Shown here one piece after another: positions 47,723-55,790 of a stretch of 64,000 bases of DNA (position 1 is its first letter; each line of letters begins with the position of its first letter). This DNA comes from Asticcacaulis benevestitus DSM 16100 = ATCC BAA-896. Lineage in GTDB: Bacteria; Pseudomonadota; Alphaproteobacteria; Caulobacterales; Caulobacteraceae. The DNA is taken from NCBI RefSeq assembly GCF_000376105.1, contig NZ_AQWM01000003.1, forward strand, positions 1-64,000, in the 5' to 3' direction. The notes under the pieces were generated by a model. The model was given only the letters and a program-made list of their open reading frames with translations. It did no database searches and had not been told where the DNA came from. The position numbers and the translations under genes were made by a program.

Positions 47723-48208
47723 TTACCCTTCGCCTTCGATTTCCTTCATGGCGCTCTGGATGTAGTTCGGCTCCCCCATCAGCTTGATCAGGCCAAGCTG
47801 GGTTTCGAGGAAGTCGATATGGTGCTCGGTGTCTTCCAGAATACGGCGCAGCAGTTCGCGGCTGACATAGTCCATGTGGTCATCGCAGTATTTAACGCCG
47901 GCCACCAGCGTGGCGTGACCACCGGTTTCCACCGCCAGATCAGAAGTCATGCACTCGGTGATGGTCTCACCGATCCGCAGCTTGTTGAGGTCTTGCAGAT
48001 TGGGCAGGCCATCGAGAAACAGGATGCGCTTGATGAGCATATCAGCGTGCTTCATCTCTTCGATCGACTCTTTGTAGACGATGCGGCCGAGGTGATACAT
48101 GCCCCAGTTTTCGATCATGCGCGCGTGCAGGAAGTACTGATTGACGGCGGTCAGCTCATTGGTGAGCACCTTGTTCAACAGCTTGATGATTTCGGGTTGA
48201 CCCTTCAT
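47723..48208 (-). CDS. bfr: Bacterioferritin
   Basis: 161 residues from ATG 48208. Ferritin-like four-helix protein that stores iron in a 24-mer. Visible ferroxidase ligands E18, E51, H54, E94 and H130; heme ligand M52 (EEMKHAD). The position equal to E. coli E127 reads T here ([11 protein letters not shown]), with Glu at 128. C-terminal [11 protein letters not shown] is typical. Near the ferredoxin gene bfd on the same strand. Confidence 0.96.
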   Translation of the reverse strand: MKGQPEIIKLLNKVLTNELTAVNQYFLHARMIENWGMYHLGRIVYKESIEEMKHADMLIKRILFLDGLPNLQDLNKLRIGETITECMTSDLAVETGGHATLVAGVKYCDDHMDYVSRELLRRILEDTEHHIDFLETQLGLIKLMGEPNYIQSAMKEIEGEG

Positions 48209-48300
48209 GGCGCGCTCCTGTGTGCGGTAGAGTGTAGCGCGCATCATAAAGGCCGCATTCGCGCATGTGAAGTATTTTTTTGAATGAAATCAAAAACTTG

Positions 48301-48329
48301 CTGCGAATGACAATAAGACATATTCGCAG
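48301..48329. promoter_or_regulatory. Possible Fur-family site upstream of bfr
   Basis: CTGCGAAT (48301-48308) and ATTCGCAG (48322-48329) form a perfect inverted repeat with a 13-bp spacer, located about 95-120 bp before bfr. The half-site TGCGAAT recurs before bfd, which suggests iron control of both. Confidence 0.55.
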
Positions 48330-48352
48330 ATTTAACAGTCTGAAATGACTGA

Positions 48353-48538
48353 CTATTCGGCCGCCATCGACATGGCGATTTGCGCGTCATCGATCATCTG
48401 GCGGATATCGCACACGCATTTGGCACACTGAGGGCGCGTGGCGCAGTGATCGAAAACGGCCTTGACGGTGCTGGCGCCAGACTCAATGGCGTTGCGGGCG
48501 TCGCGTTCACGGATAGCGTTACAATTACAGACGTACAC
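48353..48538 (-). CDS. bfd: Bacterioferritin-associated ferredoxin
   Basis: 61 residues from GTG 48538, chosen because family members begin MYVC. [2Fe-2S] cysteines C4, C6, C38 and C41 (CNC ... QCAKC). Bfd passes electrons to bacterioferritin to release stored iron. About 145 bp upstream of bfr on the same strand. Confidence 0.92.
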   Translation of the reverse strand: MYVCNCNAIRERDARNAIESGASTVKAVFDHCATRPQCAKCVCDIRQMIDDAQIAMSMAAE

Positions 48539-48597
48539 GGGCAACTCGGCTGGATGACAATGCGAATACGTCTCAAATAGCATCCCGTTAATTCTAT

Positions 48598-48612
48598 TGC
48601 AAGTCATTCGCA
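48598..48612 (-). promoter_or_regulatory. Fur-like box upstream of bfd
   Basis: On the minus strand TGCGAAT-G-ACTTGCA, a 7-1-7 palindrome of the TGCAAATNATTTGCA type bound by alphaproteobacterial Fur/Mur/Irr-class regulators, 60 bp before the bfd GTG. Confidence 0.6.
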
Positions 48613-48614
48613 CA

Positions 48615-48650
48615 ATAAAAAAGCCCTCCGGTACAAACCGGAGGGCTTTT
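48615..48650 (-). terminator. Terminator of glycine-zipper protein gene
   Basis: On the minus strand AAGCCCTCCGGT/ACCGGAGGGCTT stem followed by TTTTATTG. It lies 20 bp beyond the stop at 48669. Confidence 0.92.
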
Positions 48651-48668
48651 CAGATCGACCGCTAAAGC

Positions 48669-49373
48669 TTAGCGATTGTTGTTGTAGCCGCTCTGTGAGC
48701 TGCTTTCGCGCCAGGTGCCATTACGGTCCTTGTAGCCATAGGCCTGAAGCTGACCTTCGTGCCAACGCCCCCTGCTGTCTTTCCAGCCAAACGCGACCGG
48801 ACGGCCTTCGCGCCAGGTGCCGGTGTTGTCACGCCAGCCCTGTACGCCTTGATTATAGGCCTGGCCATTGCTGTAAGGTTGCCCGTTATTTTGGCCGTTG
48901 TTATAACCGCCCTGGGTGCCTTGATTGTAGCCATAGCCCGGCGTGGTGCGGCGTTGATTGTCGTAATAGACGACATCGTACATCTTGGTGTTGGGACGGC
49001 TCTTATAATAGACGACGTTATAATCGTCCGGCGCATAGCCCGGCTGATAATAGCCGCTCTCGTAGGAGTAATACGCGCCGTTCAGGCAGCGGTCATTGCT
49101 CTTGCCGACCTGATTACCGATCACGCCGCCCAGCACCGCGCCAGCCACCGTGCCAAGGCCGCGTTCGTTCTTCGAAACCTGGCTGCCGAGCGCGCCGCCC
49201 GCCACCGCGCCGACAACGGTGCCGGTGGTGTTCGAACCTTTTTTGACATAGCAATAGCCGTCATATTCGGATGAATTCTGGTACTGGTTTTGAGCCTGCG
49301 CCGCGGTTGAGCCGACGGTCATACCCAGAATAAGCGCCGCCCCCGCCATTACTTTGGTTTTGGTGTGCGTCAT
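48669..49373 (-). CDS. Exported glycine-zipper envelope protein with C-terminal W-repeats
   Basis: 234 residues from ATG 49373 (AAGGAGA upstream). Signal peptide 1-27 (ending AAQAQ). Glycine-zipper 2TM segment at about 50-90: GTVVGAVAGGALGSQVSKNERGLGTVAGAVLGGVIGNQVGKS. A Tyr/Asn/Gly-rich middle, then three related repeats at the end, WRDNTGTWREG, WKDSRGRWHEG and YKDRNGTWRES, about 16 residues apart. It is probably an outer-membrane-associated protein. Confidence 0.88.
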   Translation of the reverse strand: MTHTKTKVMAGAALILGMTVGSTAAQAQNQYQNSSEYDGYCYVKKGSNTTGTVVGAVAGGALGSQVSKNERGLGTVAGAVLGGVIGNQVGKSNDRCLNGAYYSYESGYYQPGYAPDDYNVVYYKSRPNTKMYDVVYYDNQRRTTPGYGYNQGTQGGYNNGQNNGQPYSNGQAYNQGVQGWRDNTGTWREGRPVAFGWKDSRGRWHEGQLQAYGYKDRNGTWRESSSQSGYNNNR

Positions 49374-49521
49374 GGGGGTAATCTCCTTCGTTATGCCTTG
49401 AGGGTCGCGCGTGCGCGCCTCAGTGAATTGGCAATATAATCCGCACCTTGAAGGGAACAATGCGGAACGCTGGCCCACAGGTAAGGACGCGATAAGCAAG
49501 TCTCCTTAGCGCTTCCTTGTG

Positions 49522-49565
49522 TTTGGCCTGTATTTGGCCTGTATTTGACTTGTGTTTGCTGGCCT
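49522..49565 (+). repeat. 11-bp tandem repeat upstream of thiE
   Basis: TTTGGCCTGTA twice, then TTTGACTTGTG and TTTGCTGGCC, four units in about 44 bp, ending 41 bp before the thiE ATG. The period equals one DNA turn. Confidence 0.75.
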
Positions 49566-49606
49566 CCGGCCTTGCCCTGACAGCACATTTCAGGCAAACC
49601 ACCGAC

Positions 49607-50233
49607 ATGACCAAGACCCGCCTCTATCTCATCACCCCGCCCGCCATTCCCGACGTCGACGCCTTCGCGCGCGAACTCGAAGCCGCGCTTAAGGCCGGCA
49701 GCGTCGCCGCCCTGCAGATCCGCCTGAAAGACATCAGCGATTACGACCTTATCAACATCACCAAGGTGATCGCGCCGATCGCGCAAAACCTCGGCGTCGC
49801 CGTGCTGATGAATGACCGCGTGCAACTGGTGAAATCGCTCAAGCTCGACGGCGCCCATATCGGCCAGTCGGACATGCCGCTGAAGGAAGCCCGCGACCTG
49901 CTCGGCAAGGAGGCCATGATCGGCGTCACTTGCCATAACAGCCGCGACCTGGCCATGGACGCCGCCGAGGCTGGCGCGGATTACGTTGCCTTTGGCGCCT
50001 TCTACCCGACCACGACGAAAGAGGTCGAGCACATGGCGGATCTGGAAACGCTCAACATCTGGCAGGAAACGATCGAGATTCCGTGCGTCGCCATCGGCGG
50101 CATCACAGCGGAAAACGCCCGCGACGTCGCCGAGGCCGGTGCTGACTTCATCGCCGTGTCGGGTGCGGTGTGGAACCATCCGGAAGGCGCCGCCGCCGGC
50201 GTGAAAGCCCTTCTGACGGCCATCGCGGGCTAA
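49607..50233 (+). CDS. thiE: Thiamine phosphate synthase
   Basis: 208 residues from ATG 49607. Joins the pyrimidine and thiazole phosphates of thiamine. TIM barrel with [59 protein letters not shown], and phosphate-binding AIGGITAEN and FIAVSGAV. No THI box seen upstream; no other thi gene nearby. Confidence 0.94.
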   Translation: MTKTRLYLITPPAIPDVDAFARELEAALKAGSVAALQIRLKDISDYDLINITKVIAPIAQNLGVAVLMNDRVQLVKSLKLDGAHIGQSDMPLKEARDLLGKEAMIGVTCHNSRDLAMDAAEAGADYVAFGAFYPTTTKEVEHMADLETLNIWQETIEIPCVAIGGITAENARDVAEAGADFIAVSGAVWNHPEGAAAGVKALLTAIAG

Positions 50234-50301
50234 ATTACGACGATGTAACTTTGTTATTTCGTTGCATATGGCATAGTCGGCCCTCTTCTGCGGGGCCGGT
50301 T

Positions 50302-50397
50302 ATGACAGTCAAAACGAAATATACTCTGGGCTTTGCCGTGCTGGGCCTTGCCTTCATCGCCACCATGGCCTTCGCGGCCGCGATGGTTCTGTGCTAG
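50302..50397 (+). CDS. Possible 31-residue membrane peptide
   Basis: MTVKTKYTLGFAVLGLAFIA then a short hydrophobic end to the stop: a basic start and a single membrane helix. The GGGGCCGG before the ATG is a weak ribosome site. Small enough to arise by chance; conservation would decide. Confidence 0.4.
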   Translation: MTVKTKYTLGFAVLGLAFIATMAFAAAMVLC

Positions 50398-50462
50398 AGC
50401 GCTTTCCTAAAAGTGTGACGCACTTTTCGGATCAAAAAGCGCGTAAAAACAAAATTAGAGCG
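50394..50462. repeat. Intergenic palindrome, CACTTTT type
   Basis: AGAGCGCTTT-cc-TAAAAGTGTG-acg-CACTTTTCGG and then AAAAAGCGC, closed by TTAGAGCGC: nested arms GCGCTTT/AAAGCGC and AAAAGTG/CACTTTT. It shares the core with 12726-12750. Confidence 0.7.
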
Positions 50463-50472
50463 CCAACCTGAT

Positions 50473-51162
50473 TTAAGCGGCGGGCTCCGCAACCGACCAG
50501 CCGATGGTCATTTCCTGCACCACGGGTGATGCCTTTTTCAAAACCGGATCGCCGGAATCCAGTGTGCGCTCGCCGATCAGCGAATCCGGCACAGGGTTGG
50601 TGTTGCCTTCGGCAAAGCCCATGCGCAGGCCGAACATGCAGCCGCCGGGGATTTCCGCCAGCCGGCCGCCCTTAAGATCGCTGACATAACCGCCGTAATC
50701 CCAGTCGAAACCGCCGACAGTGAAGCCCCGGCCATTGGCCAGTTCGATGTCACCCAGCTTGCTGCCAAGGTGCAGGCCTTCCGGCCCCTTCCAGGCGGTT
50801 GACGTGCCGCGGGCCATGACGAGCGACACCTGCGTCATCGCTTCATCGGCAAAAAACACTTCCAGCCGGTGCTTAGAGTCCTTGTCGAAGAGGATAAGCC
50901 CCTTCTCTTCTGTGCCTTCGGCGCCGGGGATCATGCCCAGAGTCGCATCCTTGCCGTAGGTCGCCATCAGGCTCTTGGCGGTATCGCCCTGCTTGACCGG
51001 GCCAGCGCAGGACAGGGTGTCGACAGCCATCGGCACTGCCGCCGCTGCCGAGGCAAATGCCGAAGACGCGGAGGCCTGCGGCGCCTCATCTGTCTTCTTC
51101 TGCGGCGAACAGGCAACCAAAAGTCCCGTTACCATAACAACGCTCGTAGTCTTGCGGATCAT
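50473..51162 (-). CDS. Lipoprotein of unknown function
   Basis: 229 residues. Signal with lipobox LLVAC (Cys18) followed by an Ala/Ser/Lys linker. Body: LSCAGPVKQGDTAKSLMATYGKDATLGMIPGAEGTEEKGLILFDKDSKHRLEVFF, which resembles a small beta-rich domain seen in other proteobacterial lipoproteins. Function unknown. It lies after the metE terminator on the same strand. Confidence 0.82.
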   Translation of the reverse strand: MIRKTTSVVMVTGLLVACSPQKKTDEAPQASASSAFASAAAAVPMAVDTLSCAGPVKQGDTAKSLMATYGKDATLGMIPGAEGTEEKGLILFDKDSKHRLEVFFADEAMTQVSLVMARGTSTAWKGPEGLHLGSKLGDIELANGRGFTVGGFDWDYGGYVSDLKGGRLAEIPGGCMFGLRMGFAEGNTNPVPDSLIGERTLDSGDPVLKKASPVVQEMTIGWSVAEPAA

Positions 51163-51183
51163 CAGGCTGCCTTAAAAGGGTTA

Positions 51184-51215
51184 AGGCCCGCATCTTAACG
51201 GCAAGATGCGGGCCT
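51184..51215 (-). terminator. metE terminator
   Basis: Perfect 13-bp stem AGGCCCGCATCTT/AAGATGCGGGCCT with a 6-nt loop; on the minus strand it is followed by TAACCCTTTT. Confidence 0.85.
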
Positions 51216-51228
51216 GACCAGTAGGGCT

Positions 51229-53532
51229 TTACACCCAGACCGGATGCGTGGCGCGCAGGGCCTTGGCCGCGGCGACCATGCGCTCCAGCGCCGGTCTGGT
51301 TTCGGCCCAGCCGCGCGTTTTGAGGCCACAGTCCGGATTGACCCAGATCTGCTCGGCCTTGAGACGCTGACCGGCCTTTTCCAGCAAGCGCTCCATCTCC
51401 GCTTCCTCCGGCACGCGCGGGCTATGGATGTCATAGACACCTGGCCCGATCTCGTTGGGATACTTGAAGTCGATAAAGGCCTCCAGTAGTTCCATGTTCG
51501 AGCGCGAGGTCTCGATGGAGATCACATCGGCATCCATAGCCGCGATAGCGCGGATGATGTCGTTGAAATCCGAATAGCACATATGGCTGTGGATCTGGGT
51601 TTCGTCGGCCACGCCGGCCGAAGACAGCTTGAAGCATTCCACCGCCCAGTCGAGATAGGCGTCCCATTTGGCCGGATCGATCGGCAGGCCCTCGCGGAAC
51701 GCTGCCTCGTCGATCTGGATGATGCGGATGCCGGCGGCTTCAAGATCGAGCACCTCGTCACGGATCGCCAGTGCGATCTGGCGGCAGACGGCGCTGCGCG
51801 GCAGGTCATCGCGCACGAAGGCCCATTGCAGCATGGTCACCGGACCGGTCAGCATACCCTTCATCACCTTTGTGGTCAGGGATTGCGCATAGACCGCCCA
51901 ATCGACCGTCATCGGTTTGGGACGCGACACGTCACCGAAGATCACCGGCGGACGGACGTAGCGCGAGCCGTAGGACTGCACCCAGCCGGATTGCGTGAAG
52001 GCATAGCCCTCAAGCTGCTCAGCGAAATACTGCACCATATCATTGCGCTCGAATTCGCCATGCACCAGCGCATCGAGGCCAATCTCTTCCTGCCAGGCGA
52101 TCGCTTTGGCCGTCTCCGCCTTGAGGAAGGCGTCATAGTCGGCGTCGCTAAGTTGCCCCTTGCTGTGTTGCAGGCGGGCGCTGCGCACCTCGGCTGTTTG
52201 CGGGAAAGAACCGATGGTCGTGGTCGGATAGAGCGGCAGGTTCAGGCGCTTGCGCTGCTTGAGGATGCGCTCGGCAAACGGGCTCTGGCGCTCGCTCATC
52301 GGCGGTGTCAGACGAGCGATGCGATCGGCCACGCCCGCATTATGGATACGCGTCGAGACCTTGCGCGCCGCGATGGCTTGCGCCTTGGCCGCCAGTTCGG
52401 CGCTGACATCAAGGCCGGACAGCGCCGCCTTCAGCACGGAAAGCTCGTGCAGCTTTTGCGCCGCGAAGGCCAGCCAGGACTTCAGATCGGCATCCAGCTT
52501 GTCCTCTTGTTCCAAATCGATCGGCACATGCAGCAACGAACAGGACGGCGCCAGGATGACGTCGTTCAGTTGGCTGATGACCGGCGCCAGACGGGCCACG
52601 AGCGCGTTGAGATCGGTCTTCCAGATGTTGCGGCCATCGATGACGCCAAGCGATACCGTCTTGCCATCCGCCAGTTCCGGCAGGCGTTCCAGCAGATCGG
52701 GCCGCACGGTCAGGTCGACGTGGACGCCTGTCACCGGCAGGGAGAAGGCCAGATCGACATTGGCGTCATGCGCGTCGAAATAGGAGGTCAGCATGAGTTT
52801 CAGCCCCGGCACTTCGCGCGCCAGATGGGCATAGGCCTCGGTCAGGGCCAGAGCCACCTGCCCGTTCGGCGCATTGGCCAGCACCGGCTCATCGATCTGC
52901 ACCCATTCAGCGCCGGCGTCACGCAAGCTTCGCAGCACCTCGGCATAGACCGGCAAGAGACGCGGCAGCAGGCTAAGCGTATTGAAACCGCCGATCGCCG
53001 CCTTGGCCTGCTTGAGGAAGGTCACCGGCCCGACCAGCACCGGACGGGTCTGGTGCCCCAGTCCCTTCGCTTCATTATAGTCGCTGAGCGGCTTGTTGTG
53101 CGCCAGTTCGAAGGGCTGGCTCGGCTTCAGTTCGCTGACCAGAACGTGATAATTGGTGTTGAACCACTTGGTCATTTCCAGCGCCGTGACGCTGCCCGTA
53201 TGGTTATGACCGCAGGCCGACACCTCGCCGGCGCCACGCGCCATACGGAAATAGGTGTCGAGATCGCTGGCTCCCTTATAGGCTTCTGGGATCGCCCCCA
53301 CCATAAAGGCGGTATCGAGCAGGTGGTCATAGAGTGAGAAATCGTTCGAGGGCAGGATATCGACCCCCAGTTCTTTCTGACGCAGCCAGTTTTGTGCGCG
53401 CAAGGTCCTGGCCGTTTCCAGCAATGACGCTTGGTCCGTCTTGCCGGACCAACAGGATTCGAGCGCGAACTTCAGTTCGCGCCGCAGGCCGATCCGCGGG
53501 TAACCGAGATTGGCAACGTGTAGAGTAGACAT
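51229..53532 (-). CDS. metE: Cobalamin-independent methionine synthase
   Basis: 767 residues from ATG 53532. Transfers methyl from 5-methyl-THF polyglutamate to homocysteine with zinc. N-terminal half NLGYPRIGLRRELKFALE; C-terminal zinc domain with HGEFERNDMVQYF, QIDEAAFREGLP, IHSHMCYSDF (His and Cys ligands) and NPDCGLKTRGW (Cys ligand). Controlled by the cobalamin riboswitch upstream, so it is used when B12 is scarce; the B12-dependent MetH is expected elsewhere. Confidence 0.98.
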   Translation of the reverse strand: MSTLHVANLGYPRIGLRRELKFALESCWSGKTDQASLLETARTLRAQNWLRQKELGVDILPSNDFSLYDHLLDTAFMVGAIPEAYKGASDLDTYFRMARGAGEVSACGHNHTGSVTALEMTKWFNTNYHVLVSELKPSQPFELAHNKPLSDYNEAKGLGHQTRPVLVGPVTFLKQAKAAIGGFNTLSLLPRLLPVYAEVLRSLRDAGAEWVQIDEPVLANAPNGQVALALTEAYAHLAREVPGLKLMLTSYFDAHDANVDLAFSLPVTGVHVDLTVRPDLLERLPELADGKTVSLGVIDGRNIWKTDLNALVARLAPVISQLNDVILAPSCSLLHVPIDLEQEDKLDADLKSWLAFAAQKLHELSVLKAALSGLDVSAELAAKAQAIAARKVSTRIHNAGVADRIARLTPPMSERQSPFAERILKQRKRLNLPLYPTTTIGSFPQTAEVRSARLQHSKGQLSDADYDAFLKAETAKAIAWQEEIGLDALVHGEFERNDMVQYFAEQLEGYAFTQSGWVQSYGSRYVRPPVIFGDVSRPKPMTVDWAVYAQSLTTKVMKGMLTGPVTMLQWAFVRDDLPRSAVCRQIALAIRDEVLDLEAAGIRIIQIDEAAFREGLPIDPAKWDAYLDWAVECFKLSSAGVADETQIHSHMCYSDFNDIIRAIAAMDADVISIETSRSNMELLEAFIDFKYPNEIGPGVYDIHSPRVPEEAEMERLLEKAGQRLKAEQIWVNPDCGLKTRGWAETRPALERMVAAAKALRATHPVWV

Positions 53533-53639
53533 GGTTTGATCCCATAAAGGGAGCAAAGGTTCATTTGAACGCATGACAGCAGGCGGGCGAAAAGCCCGTC
53601 AGCCAGCGCCCCACTGGAAACCCCGCCCGTGGTTGATAT

Positions 53640-53824
53640 GCGACCGGGGCAGGTCTCCTGGCTCACGTATCATCGCTCCGAACCGACCTTCCCAGGCTGT
53701 CACCCAGTGGCTATTGCGGTTCACAACTCCTCGCTCACAGTTGCGGGAACAGCGCCGGATTTCCCTGTGACGGGGCACCGGCTTCCCTCTTAGCTCCCGG
53801 CGCAAACAGGCACCGGCAGACCTC
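53640..53824 (-). promoter_or_regulatory. Cobalamin riboswitch controlling metE
   Basis: On the minus strand the conserved blocks come in order: GCCGGTGCC, AAGAGGGAAGCCGGTG, GCGCTGTTCCCGCAACTGTGA, GCCACTGGG, GGGAAGG and the B12 box GAGCCAGGAGACCTGCC (53664-53646 region). It ends about 108 bp before metE. Binding of adenosylcobalamin or a related form should switch metE off. Confidence 0.96.
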
Positions 53825-53869
53825 AGTCAGCGTCAAAGCTATACCGCTACGAAAGCCAAGTCAATAAAG

Positions 53870-53889
53870 ATATAAAGATATCTTTATAT
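53870..53889. promoter_or_regulatory. 20-bp palindromic operator upstream of metE promoter
   Basis: ATATAAAGATATCTTTATAT is a perfect palindrome, with an additional half-site (AATAAAGAT) next to it. It sits 5 bp upstream of TTGACT (53864-53859), the -35 of metE, whose -10 may be TATAGC (53843-53838). The shape fits ArsR-family regulators of methionine genes (SahR type), from memory. The remaining bases to 54158 show a short hairpin (54034-54051) and no gene. Confidence 0.7.
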
Positions 53890-54158
53890 GATTATGCCGA
53901 TTGCACCACACATGCGAAGGAAGGCGTTGACCAGATCAATCCGTTCCTGTGTCTATAGATCAGACCGATCCTTCCGAAGAAGGTCACAATGCCCGCAAAA
54001 GCCGCTTAGCCCGCATATCCGGGAAGGCGGGCCATCCTCTATCCGACAGAGGGTTACAAGTGCGCCCTGGCCACGAAGTTTCCTGCCCCCTTGCCTTTCG
54101 CAGTCGTTGCGCGTAGTAACGCCGCCAACCTATTCTCCTCTTTGACAAGTCGTATTCC

Positions 54159-54725
54159 ATGAAAATCAACGTTAACCAGATCAAGCCCGGCATGGTGCTC
54201 GAATATCAGAAGGGCCTCTGGTCCGTCGTTAAATCGCACCACGTAAAGCCCGGCAAGGGCGGCGCTTTCGCCCAGGTCGAACTGAAGAACCTGATCACCG
54301 GTACCAAGCTCAACGAACGTCTGCGCTCCGAAGAAACCGTCGAGCGCGTCACCCTTGAGCAAAAAGACCACCTCTATCTCTACACCGAAGGCGACATGCT
54401 GGTGTTCATGGATCAGGAAAACTACGAGCAGATCTCCCTGCACGAAGACTGGGTCGGCGAAGACCAGATCCAATACCTGCACGACGGCATGGTGGTCACC
54501 CTGGAATTCCACGACGAACGCCCGATCTCGATCACCCTGCCCGACACCGTCGTGCTCGAAGTGGTCGAAACTGAGCCCACCATCAAGGGCCAGACTGCCT
54601 CGTCGTCTTACAAGCCCGCTAAGGCCTCGAATGGCATGCGCGTCATGATCCCGCCGTTCATGGGCGTGGGCGAACGCATCGTCGTTTCGACCATCGACGG
54701 CGAGTACATGAAGCGCGCCGATTAA
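54159..54725 (+). CDS. efp: Elongation factor P
   Basis: 188 residues. Three beta-barrel domains, helps ribosomes at polyproline stretches. The modification loop is [16 protein letters not shown], with Lys in the position that EpmA would lysylate. Last domain carries GLITCTxx-like [20 protein letters not shown] ending. Complete. Confidence 0.97.
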   Translation: MKINVNQIKPGMVLEYQKGLWSVVKSHHVKPGKGGAFAQVELKNLITGTKLNERLRSEETVERVTLEQKDHLYLYTEGDMLVFMDQENYEQISLHEDWVGEDQIQYLHDGMVVTLEFHDERPISITLPDTVVLEVVETEPTIKGQTASSSYKPAKASNGMRVMIPPFMGVGERIVVSTIDGEYMKRAD

Positions 54726-54756
54726 TATCGCTGGCGATATTATTCGGCTTTTTTTT
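54724..54756 (+). terminator. efp terminator
   Basis: AATATCGC (54724-54731)/GCGATATT (54734-54741) stem and a T8 run (54749-54756) after a short GC spacer. Confidence 0.8.
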
Positions 54757-54764
54757 GCTTAGAG

Positions 54765-54829
54765 CCTCGCAAAGGCTCGGGCGGGCAGTCGCCCTAGCCT
54801 AGAAACGACAAGGATTTGTCGCTTCTAGG
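54765..54829. repeat. Repeat module with hairpin, second copy
   Basis: CTCGCAAAGGCTCGGGCGGGCAGTCGCCCTAGCC matches the module at 44386, and is followed by the hairpin CCTAGAAACGACAA (54798-54811)/TTGTCGCTTCTAGG (54816-54829). The two hairpins differ in sequence but occupy the same place. Confidence 0.65.
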
Positions 54830-54877
54830 AGCGGGGGCAGCCAAATACATTGTAAATCCAGTTAAGAGGCCCTCCCC

Positions 54878-55678
54878 ATGGTTGCCGTACTTCAATCCTC
54901 ACTCATTCAGGTTATGGTCGGCGCGGTGCGCAAGGGCTGCAAGGGCGTCGCCCGTGATTTCGGCGAAGTGGCCGAACTGGTGGTTTCCAAAAAAGGTCCG
55001 GGCGATTTCGTCACCGCCGCCGACAAGCGCGTCGAAGCCGCGCTGAAGGAAGAACTGCTGCGCGTCCGTCCCGGCTACGGCTTCCTCGGTGAAGAATCGG
55101 GCGAGGTCATCGGCTCCGACAAGACCCACCGCTGGATCGTAGACCCCATCGACGGCACCACCAACTTCATGCACGGCATCCCGCACTTCGCCTGTACCGT
55201 GGCGCTGGAGCGTGATGGCGAGATCGTCGCCGGCGTGACCTTCAATCCGGTCACCAACGATCTCTACTGGGCCGAAAAAGGCAAGGGCGCCTTCCACAAC
55301 GACCGCCGCCTGCGCGTCAGCCAACGCAAGAACCTCGATGAATGCCTGATCGGCACCGGCCTGCCCTTCATCGGCAAGCCCGGCCACGCCCAGGCGCTGA
55401 AAGAACTGCACCAGATCATGCAGCGCACCGTCGGCATCCGCCGCAACGGCGCCGCCTCGCTCGACCTCGCCTATGTCGCCGCCGGTCAACTCGACGGCTT
55501 CTGGGAACGCGGCCTGAAGCCCTGGGACATGGCGGCCGGTCTGCTCTTTATCCAGGAAGCCGGCGGCAAGTTCGGCTCGATCGATGGTGAAGGCAGCCCG
55601 CTGCACAGCGGCGATTTGATCTGCGCCAATCTCGACCTCTATCCGGTGCTGCTCGACAAACTCCACCTGGCTAAGTAG
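54878..55678 (+). CDS. suhB: Inositol-1-monophosphatase (SuhB-like)
   Basis: 266 residues. Metal motifs: GDFVTAADKRVE, GEESGEVIG, DPIDGTTNFMHGIPHF and KPWDMAAGLLFIQEAGG. This matches bacterial SuhB (inositol phosphatase with a possible role in ribosomal RNA antitermination) more closely than the paralogue at 44606. It lies after efp behind the repeat. Confidence 0.92.
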   Translation: MVAVLQSSLIQVMVGAVRKGCKGVARDFGEVAELVVSKKGPGDFVTAADKRVEAALKEELLRVRPGYGFLGEESGEVIGSDKTHRWIVDPIDGTTNFMHGIPHFACTVALERDGEIVAGVTFNPVTNDLYWAEKGKGAFHNDRRLRVSQRKNLDECLIGTGLPFIGKPGHAQALKELHQIMQRTVGIRRNGAASLDLAYVAAGQLDGFWERGLKPWDMAAGLLFIQEAGGKFGSIDGEGSPLHSGDLICANLDLYPVLLDKLHLAK

Positions 55679-55790
55679 CAGGGGTTTGGCCCCTGCCGCC
55701 CAGCGTCTGAGCGTGCGACGACGAATGGAATGACTTGACGGCGGGTGATCTTCATGACGCTATTCTCTCAAAAAACAGAGAGAAGACGCC

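Noticed and set aside
49522-49565. CRISPR-like repeats
   Set aside because: Units are 11 bp, adjacent, with no spacers; no cas gene in the window.
51583-53337. 584-codon plus-strand frame opposite metE
   Set aside because: Antisense shadow of metE; no motif, and metE is complete.
53888-54145. 86-codon plus-strand frame before efp
   Set aside because: Low-complexity Arg/Ser/Pro translation typical of non-coding GC-rich DNA, no ribosome site.
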